Shown piece after piece: positions 1-5,700 of a stretch of DNA of 6,804 nt (positions within the stretch are counted from its first letter, which is position 1; the number at the start of each line of letters is the position of its first letter). Source of the DNA: an uncultured Prevotellaceae bacterium. GTDB taxonomy: Bacteria > Bacteroidota > Bacteroidia > Bacteroidales > Bacteroidaceae. Under the pieces are notes generated by a model, which saw only the letters and a program-made list of their open reading frames with translations, was not told the DNA's origin and did no database searches. The stretch covers positions 1-6,804 of the forward strand of contig CAMJAO010000116.1 in assembly GCA_946403615.1 (NCBI GenBank), in the 5' to 3' direction. The translations under genes were made by a program, and so were the position numbers.

Positions 1-644
1 CTCAACGTTGCAAAGACGACGTGTCGTGCACATTGGGACTGACACATGTTAACTTTAACTATTTGTTCAGTGATACTGAAAAATATAAAATTGACGAGTC
101 GTGGGTCGGAAAGCTGAAGTATGACGACAACTACCATTATCCTCTGGTGAAAATCGGCAATCATATCTGGACGCGCGAAAACTTCAGCGGCAACATCCCT
201 CATGGCAAAAACTGGAAACATCGTAACGGAGTAAAAGTTGTTAACGGTATGGTTTATTACACACTCGAAAGCATCAACAATTTGAAGACTCCTAACGGAT
301 GGCACGTTGCCAAGATGACGGACTTTGAAAACCTGAAATCGGCCGTCACCGTCAAAAGAAGCAGCAAGAGCATCAGTGAAATGATGGTGCGCGGAGGAAT
401 CTCCGGATTCCAAATGAGATGGTTTGGATGGTACACTTTCAAGGCTATAAATTATCATTATATGATAGAAGATGATTTTGAACAGTACTACTACAACTAC
501 GAGTCACAATGCTGGGGCAAGCACCACATGGAATACTACACGAAGGAAGGCGGTCATGCTACATTCACAGACGACAATATCAAGATCAGCAAAGAAAAGG
601 AAGAGAACGATTGGGGCATGCAAATACGCCTCGTGATGGACTAA
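1..644 (+). CDS. FISUMP-domain protein, 3' part only (5' end outside window)
   Basis: The frame is open from the left edge (first complete codon at 3, reading QRCKDD) to a TAA at 642-644, so the gene very probably starts upstream; a GTG at 21 is a possible but unconvincing start. Numbering from that GTG, the protein carries the marks of the Fibrobacter succinogenes major paralogous (FISUMP) domain: VKIGNHIWTRENF at 43-55, a YY...TPNGWHVAKMTDFENL block at 79-105 (family form: PNGWHLPTxxEWxxL), and an ending MQIRLVMD that matches the usual VRxVxD end. Family members are mostly exported or surface proteins, often lipoproteins with Ig-like modules in front; their biochemical role is unknown. The domain is divergent and rich in Tyr and Trp (YYYNY near 156). 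The signal peptide and upstream domains cannot be seen. A strong terminator follows 18 bp after the stop, so the gene ends its transcription unit. Domain assignment is by motif reading. Confidence 0.8.
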   Translation, partial: QRCKDDVSCTLGLTHVNFNYLFSDTEKYKIDESWVGKLKYDDNYHYPLVKIGNHIWTRENFSGNIPHGKNWKHRNGVKVVNGMVYYTLESINNLKTPNGWHVAKMTDFENLKSAVTVKRSSKSISEMMVRGGISGFQMRWFGWYTFKAINYHYMIEDDFEQYYYNYESQCWGKHHMEYYTKEGGHATFTDDNIKISKEKEENDWGMQIRLVMD

Positions 645-662
645 ACAACATCACGCTCACAC

Positions 663-691
663 AAAAGACTCCCACACCGGGAGTCTTTTTT
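663..691 (+). terminator. Rho-independent terminator after the FISUMP gene
   Basis: An 11-bp perfect stem (663-673 with 679-689, core GACTCCC/GGGAGTC), a 5-nt ACACC loop and a run of six T (686-691). It lies 18 bp after the stop codon. The A-run before the stem and T-run after it make it plausible in both directions. Confidence 0.92.
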
Positions 692-865
692 CGTTTTAGA
701 ACATTTACACGCCTGAGTACGACAAATCCAGAGGGGGCGAATCCTTATCGTCGCATAATAGTCAGCCTGTCGCAACAACCCGAGACGAAAAAGCTGATAA
801 TAAAAGGAAACAAGAACAGATCACCCTACCTTTGCTGTCAGAAAACAAATAAGAATTAAAGAATC
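692..865. other. Intergenic spacer between FISUMP and C11 peptidase genes
   Basis: Between the terminator and the next start codon there is no convincing gene. A frame running 509-859 on the plus strand overlaps the end of the FISUMP gene and passes through the terminator; its Arg/Pro-rich translation has no recognisable domain. The only functional signal I see is the promoter-like element near 827. The last 25 bases before the ATG are A-rich and lack a Shine-Dalgarno sequence, as is usual in Bacteroidetes. Confidence 0.6.
827..834 (+). promoter_or_regulatory. Bacteroidetes-type -7 box (TACCTTTG) for the C11 peptidase
   Basis: TACCTTTG fits the TAnnTTTG -7 consensus of the primary sigma factor in Bacteroidetes. 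It would start transcription near 839-841 and give a leader of about 25 nt. No clear TTTG -33 box is found about 20 bp upstream, so the promoter may be weak or need an activator. Confidence 0.5.
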
Positions 866-2140
866 ATGAAAAAGAGTATTTTTTATACAGTGATAATGGC
901 ATTGGTGGTTTTGACAACCGCCTGCTCAAGTGATGACGACTTGATGGCTGAAACGACAGGAAAACAGTCTGACAGCATGAAAAGTGAGAAGACCGTGCTC
1001 ATTTACATGGCGGGCAGGAACGACCTGACGCAAGACGTCAACGTGGACCTTGACGAAATCAAGGACGGTTCGCGCCGCATCGGCGACAACTGCAACCTGC
1101 TGGTGTTTGTACGACGTTTTGAGAAAAAAGAGACTCCCTGGCTGGCACGTATCAAGAACGGTGAGGTGACTGACAGCGTGAGTCTGAATGATATGGGGGT
1201 GAAGAGCAGCGACGGACTGATGCGTGGCAGCGACCCCATGGTGATGGAAGGCGTCATGAGGTATGCGTTCAGACACTACCAGTCCTTGACAGGCTATTAC
1301 GGTCTTGTGCTGTGGGGGCACGGCAGCGGATGGCTGATGAAAGATGAGGTGAAAAAAAGCACACGAGCCTACGGCGTGGATTGGGGCAACGATGACGACA
1401 GCAACAATGGTCTCTGGTTGAACATCCCCTCACTGGCTGAAATCCTCAAGAACATGCCTCACATGAAATTCATCATGGCCGACTGCTGCAACTTCATGTG
1501 TCTGGAGAATCTCTACGAATTGCGAAACACCTGCGACTACATCATCGGCTCACCGGCAGAGATTCCCGAACAAGGGGCACCTTATGACCAAATCTTGCCC
1601 GACATGTTTGCTGACGGTACATTCTATACTAGTATTATCGACAAATACTACAACAGTGTATACGGCTTACTCCCTCTGACTGCCGTCAAAACAAGTGAGA
1701 TGCAGAATGTGGCGCAGGCAACCCGCCAAGCATTGCAAGCCGTAAAATCAAACTTGGGCAACGCCTATGCCGATATGACCGGTATCATACATTATTATCA
1801 TACCGACAAAATAAAAGTAGACGCCAACTGCAAAATCGTATTCCGTCCTGAGTACAATATCTTCTACGATGCCGGCGACTTCTTCCTGGCAAACGCTCCA
1901 AAGGATGTGTATCAGCAGTGGAAACAGACGCTTGACAGAGCCATCGTGGTGAAACGTAACGCAACAATTTGGAATACCGATAAAATATGGAGACACAAGT
2001 ACACCGATTTCACCGTCACAGATGCTAAGATGCACGGGGTATCGATGTTTGTGCCACAAGATCCGGTCGGCGGCAATTACGCAAAATACAACGAGGAGAT
2101 CAAAAAGATGGAATGGTGCAAAGTCGTCGAATTGTTCTAA
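866..2140 (+). CDS. Clostripain-family (C11) cysteine peptidase, surface lipoprotein
   Basis: The 424-residue product begins with a lipoprotein signal peptide (residues 1-19, charged KK then a hydrophobic stretch, ending LTTA) and lipidated Cys20. Cys20 is followed by SSDDD, matching the acidic lipoprotein export signal that sends Bacteroidetes lipoproteins to the outer face of the outer membrane. The mature enzyme shows the C11 fold marks: TVLIYMAGRNDL (43-54, first strand; family form TVLVYMAxxNDL), the catalytic His152 in LVLWGHGSGW, and the nucleophile loop FIMADCCNFM, where Cys208 aligns with the Cys of the family DAC motif. SPAEIPEQGAPY (229-240) corresponds to the SxExxPxxGxxY segment after it. 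C11 enzymes cleave after Arg or Lys, often self-activate, and include clostripain and the Bacteroides fragilis protease fragipain. Specificity and activation here are inferred. Extra cysteines (207, 212, 223) crowd the active-site region. The length is normal for Bacteroidales members. It is a single gene with its own promoter, converging on the zinc-ribbon gene. Confidence 0.93.
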   Translation: MKKSIFYTVIMALVVLTTACSSDDDLMAETTGKQSDSMKSEKTVLIYMAGRNDLTQDVNVDLDEIKDGSRRIGDNCNLLVFVRRFEKKETPWLARIKNGEVTDSVSLNDMGVKSSDGLMRGSDPMVMEGVMRYAFRHYQSLTGYYGLVLWGHGSGWLMKDEVKKSTRAYGVDWGNDDDSNNGLWLNIPSLAEILKNMPHMKFIMADCCNFMCLENLYELRNTCDYIIGSPAEIPEQGAPYDQILPDMFADGTFYTSIIDKYYNSVYGLLPLTAVKTSEMQNVAQATRQALQAVKSNLGNAYADMTGIIHYYHTDKIKVDANCKIVFRPEYNIFYDAGDFFLANAPKDVYQQWKQTLDRAIVVKRNATIWNTDKIWRHKYTDFTVTDAKMHGVSMFVPQDPVGGNYAKYNEEIKKMEWCKVVELF

Positions 2141-2187
2141 AACCCCTAAAACAACAATCCCTTGTCCACGACGAGCTTTCCGAAGAT

Positions 2188-2219
2188 GACTCCCTTAGTA
2201 GGGTTGGGTCGGGGGCTTC
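2188..2219. repeat. Possible degenerate copy of a Bacteroidales C/G-tract intergenic repeat
   Basis: The 77-bp gap between the convergent genes holds a C-tract then G-tract element (CTCCC, TTAGTA, GGGTTGGG, TCGGGGGCTTC). This layout resembles the dispersed CTCCCCTTTAGGGG...GGGTTGGGGGGCTT-type intergenic elements I recall from Porphyromonas, Prevotella and Parabacteroides genomes. Only one copy is in the window, so repetition cannot be shown here. The element forms only a weak 4-bp hairpin (CCCT/AGGG) and has no T-run, so it is not a standard terminator for either gene. Confidence 0.35.
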
Positions 2220-2523
2220 AACTCCAAAACTCCTTTTCGCCCGTATCCTCCATCTTTCCTTGACATTTCGGACAGGTATGACCGTCCCAAAGTCGGATGC
2301 GGTCGCTGCCGCAGTGAAGGCATAGACGGCCCACCTCGCTGCTGAATGAGGGTGCCACATCGCCGATGATACCTCCCTTCACCAGATGCTCAATGCGATG
2401 ACAGTCGGGGCAGCATACCGTCAGGATCTCCTGACGGAACAAACCGCGGCCTTCGTATTTTTCTGCCTCATAACCGCAGCTGACACATCGAATCATCTTT
2501 TTCCATGCCATGAAAAATGCCAT
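2218..2523 (-). CDS. Small double zinc-ribbon protein
   Basis: The 101-residue product holds four Cys pairs in two zinc-ribbon units: Cys13/Cys16 (CVSC) with Cys38/Cys41 (CCPDC, Cys37 also available), and Cys68/Cys71 (CLHC) with Cys84/Cys87 (CPKC). Each unit can bind one zinc ion. There is no signal peptide, membrane segment or catalytic motif, so it is likely cytoplasmic. Such proteins often bind nucleic acid or act as adaptors, but nothing here fixes the role and I do not recognise a named family. Three in-frame ATGs compete: 2523, 2511 and 2496. The first follows an A-rich AACTAAAAA sequence but would leave a leader of only about a dozen bases after the predicted promoter. The third gives MIRCVSCGYEAE, a tighter start for a zinc ribbon. 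The regular Cys spacing across the whole frame and a perfect -7 box in front argue that it is a real gene. It is transcribed towards the C11 peptidase and away from the M6 protease. Confidence 0.82.
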   Translation of the reverse strand: MAFFMAWKKMIRCVSCGYEAEKYEGRGLFRQEILTVCCPDCHRIEHLVKGGIIGDVAPSFSSEVGRLCLHCGSDRIRLWDGHTCPKCQGKMEDTGEKEFWS

Positions 2524-2540
2524 TTTTTAGTTAACTGATG

Positions 2541-2548
2541 CAAATTTA
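2541..2548 (-). promoter_or_regulatory. -7 box (TAAATTTG) for the zinc-ribbon gene
   Basis: The minus strand reads TAAATTTG, a perfect TAnnTTTG match, 18 bp before the first ATG. The transcript would begin near 2534-2537. No TTTG -33 box is visible; that position is taken by the tandem direct repeat. Confidence 0.6.
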
Positions 2549-2554
2549 CGCCTT

Positions 2555-2574
2555 TTTATTCATGATTTATTCAT
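2555..2574. repeat. Tandem 9-bp direct repeat in the divergent promoter region
   Basis: TTTATTCAT occurs at 2555-2563 and again at 2566-2574, separated by GA, giving an 11-bp period (about one helical turn). It covers roughly the -14 to -40 region of the minus-strand promoter and lies about 30 bp upstream of the plus-strand -7 box. This is the geometry expected of an operator or activator site, but no regulator is known. The surrounding region is very AT-rich, so chance similarity is possible. Confidence 0.5.
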
Positions 2575-2603
2575 TTTTTTTCGTTTTTTATGATAATTCT
2601 TAC

Positions 2604-2611
2604 TAATTTTG
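2604..2611 (+). promoter_or_regulatory. -7 box (TAATTTTG) for the M6 protease
   Basis: TAATTTTG matches TAnnTTTG and predicts a start near 2616-2618 and a leader of almost 90 nt. About 20 bp upstream is a T-rich stretch with TTTTCG, a weak candidate -33 box. A second arrangement using TTTG at 2671 as the -33 element lacks a matching -7 box, so I prefer this one. Confidence 0.55.
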
Positions 2612-2631
2612 CCCCGATATACTCATCATTT

Positions 2632-2661
2632 TTTGATTGGGGTGTATGAAACCCCGTCAGA
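2632..2661 (+). promoter_or_regulatory. Hairpin in the 5' leader of the M6 protease mRNA
   Basis: GGGGT (2639-2643) pairs with ACCCC (2651-2655) around a 7-nt loop. The stem is extended outward by TTTGA/TCAGA pairing (2632-2636 with 2657-2661, one G-U pair) after a small bulge. It would lie in the leader about 43 nt before the start codon. There is no T-run after it, so it is not a terminator. It could stabilise the mRNA or affect translation; this is inference. Confidence 0.4.
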
Positions 2662-2704
2662 CCATTCGAATTTGCCTAAATTGTTATAAATAAAATAAAC
2701 TTCA

Positions 2705-5700
2705 ATGAAAAAAATCTTTTTCACATTTATCTTGGCGCTCATGGCCATGACGGTCAGCGCCGTTCCCGCTAAGCGTGGGTTGACACAACAATTGACGCTG
2801 GCAGACGGAACCACCGTAACCGCCAGACTCGTAGGTGATGAATTCGGACACTTCTGGCTGGCTGACGACGGAACAACCTATCAAAAAGTGATGGGTAGCA
2901 ATGTCTTCCAGTCTTTCAATGCCGAGGAATTGAAACAGAGAGCCGATCAGCGTCGTGCTCAAGCCAATCAAGACCGTAAGAGCCGTATGAATGCTCAAAG
3001 AAGGGTAGGTACATTCGGTAATTATATCGGTGCGAAAAAAGGACTGGTCATCCTCGTCAATTTCAAAGATAAATCATTTGCTTCGGGCCACAACAATGCT
3101 CTTTATCAAAATATCTGCAATACCCCGAACTATACCCAAAACGGTTTCAGTGGCTCCATTTATGACTATTTCTTAGACCAGAGTAATGGACAGTTCCAAC
3201 TTACCTTTGATGTTGCTGGACCTGTTACCGTTTCTCAAAACATGTCTTACTACGGAGGAAATAACTGGTGGGGTGATGACCAACATCCTGCAGAAATGGT
3301 ACGCGAGGCGGTTCAACTTGTGAATAGTGATGTAGATTTCTCACAATATGATTGGGACGGCGATGGTTACGTCGACCAGGTCTATGTCATCTATGCAGGA
3401 CAAGGTGAAGCCAATGGTGGCTCCAGCGATACCATATGGCCGCATGCATGGAGTCTCTCTTCTGGCGCAACCTCAATAACATTAGATGGAAAAACTATTG
3501 ACACTTATGCCTGTGGCGCTGAGCTGCAAGGATACTCCCAGATTTCCGGTATCGGAACCATGTGCCATGAGTTTAGCCACTGTCTTGGATACCCTGATTT
3601 CTATGACACGGATTATAGTGGTGGCGTAGGTATGGACGACTGGGATCTCATGTGTGGCGGTAGCTACAACGGCAATGAGTTTGTCCCTGCTGGATACACC
3701 AGCTATGAGCGGTGGATGGCAGGATGGTTGACTCCAATCGAACTGAAAAACACCAGATCTGTGACCAATATGAAAGGTCTGCAAGAAGGTGGCGAGTCAT
3801 ACATTATTTATAATGATGGTCATCCCGATGAATATTATATGCTCGAAAACCGTAAAAATGTGAAGTGGGACCGGTATCTCCCCGGTGAAGGTCTGCTCAT
3901 CGTCCATGTCGATTATGACGAGTCTATTTGGGCCAGCAATAAACCCAATGACGACCCCTCTCATCAGCGCATGATTTGGGTTCCTGCCAATAATAATCTA
4001 AATTCTCCATCGGGGGGTACATATCCCTACAATTCTTATAATGAGTTCAATGCGGGAACTACTCCTGGGGCGGTATTCTATAATAATACCTCCAACGGCA
4101 CAAAAATACCCGATTGGTGGTCATTGGAGGATATCACAAAGAACAGCAGTACAAAGTACATCTCGTTCAATTTTAAAGGATTGAGCAATGTTGAAACACC
4201 CGTCTTCTCGCCCGAAGCAGGTACTTATAATGAGCCGAAGCAAATTACAATCACTTGCGAGACCGAGGATGCCGTCATCTATTATACAACCGACGGCACA
4301 GAACCTACAACGGATAGCACACCATACACCGGACCCTTCACACTCAGTGAGACTTGCACCGTCAAGGCTATCGGCGTTAAGGGAGATGATATTAGTGAAG
4401 TGAGCTCAGCAAAGTATGTGTTCCACATCCCAGGCACAGGTACGGTATATACGAAAGTACTTAAAAATTCCAACCTCAAAGCCGGACGTAAATTGATCGT
4501 AGTCTATGAGGGTGGTGCCAAAGCACTCAATGGTCTCTCTGACGCATCCACACCATACGGATTGCCCAACGACGTGGAATACGACGCTGAAAACCATGAG
4601 GTGACAATCTATGATTCTGATGCTACCATACTGACCTTGGGCGGTGAGAGGGGCGCATGGACGCTCCAGATGGACGATGATACATATCTGTCATATTCAT
4701 CAGGCAACTCGCTTGGTAATTCTGAGGATTCCTTCGAGTGGAATATCGTCGTGAATGAGGACGGTACTGTCGTGAAAACGGGTTCCAGAACATTACAATA
4801 TAATGCTGCTTCACCCCGCTTCGCATGTTACAGTTCTACCCAGAAAAAGGCTTATGTTTATGTGGAGAAGACCGACGACTTAATCGGCGAGAAAGATGAT
4901 GTCGTCATGCACTTCCTGCCGGAAGCCGTCACCGTCGAATTTGGCATGGATGTCACCCAACCTGTCCTCAAAACCACTCCTTCAGCACTGGCAGTCACCT
5001 ATACCAGCAGCAATCCTGAAGTGGCCGAGGTGAATGCAGAGACAGGCGAACTCACAGTTCTCAGCATTGGTGAGACAACCATCACCGCCACATTCGCAGG
5101 CGATGACGACTATAACGGTAACTCCGCATCTTACACACTGACTGTCACCGAACCGGTGGTGGGCACTGGACGTTATCAACTCGTCAAGTCTGCTGACGAC
5201 CTGGTGTCGGGCAAGAAATATCTCATTGTCAGTACAAATGCCGACGGCTCGTATGTGGCATGGAACGGACTGGATGCATCATCTTCTTCTGGTTATGTAG
5301 GCACTGTGCATGTCGAGGACGAGATTATCGACCTTTCGGCTGTTGGCAACAAGGCGGTGGCTGTGGTGTTCGATTATGTCGAGACTACCTCTCCTGCTTA
5401 TTGGACCATCAAGGAAGGTGATTCGTATATCAAAGGCGTTTCGACAAATAAACTCGGTTATGCTGACAATACCGACGCTACGTCTGCGAAATGGACGCTG
5501 GGCGTGAGCGATTCGTATGTGGTATCTCTGAAGAACCGCAACAGTAATAACTATCTTAAATACAACGAGTCTGCAGATATGTTCCGTTGTTATAGCAGCG
5601 GACAGAGATCCATTTATCTCTACAAGGAGATTGAAGAGGTCGTTATGCCTGGTGATGTCAATGGTGACGGTGAGGTCGACGTGGCCGACTTTACCATGAT

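Noticed and set aside
509..859. Plus-strand frame of 116 codons overlapping the FISUMP gene end
   Set aside because: It runs through a strong terminator, is Arg/Pro-rich without any domain pattern, and overlaps a gene with clear family motifs.
926..1321. Minus-strand frame of 131 codons inside the C11 peptidase gene
   Set aside because: It is antisense to the catalytic domain; its His/Val-rich translation is a shadow of the plus-strand codons.
2191..2203. Possible terminator hairpin CCCT/AGGG after the C11 peptidase gene
   Set aside because: The stem is only 4 bp and no T-run follows on either strand.
2100..2360. Minus-strand frame and a plus-strand frame (2113-2325) across the convergent gap
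   Set aside because: Both overlap real genes at one or both ends and give Arg/Ser-rich peptides with no family pattern; the zinc-ribbon frame explains the region better.
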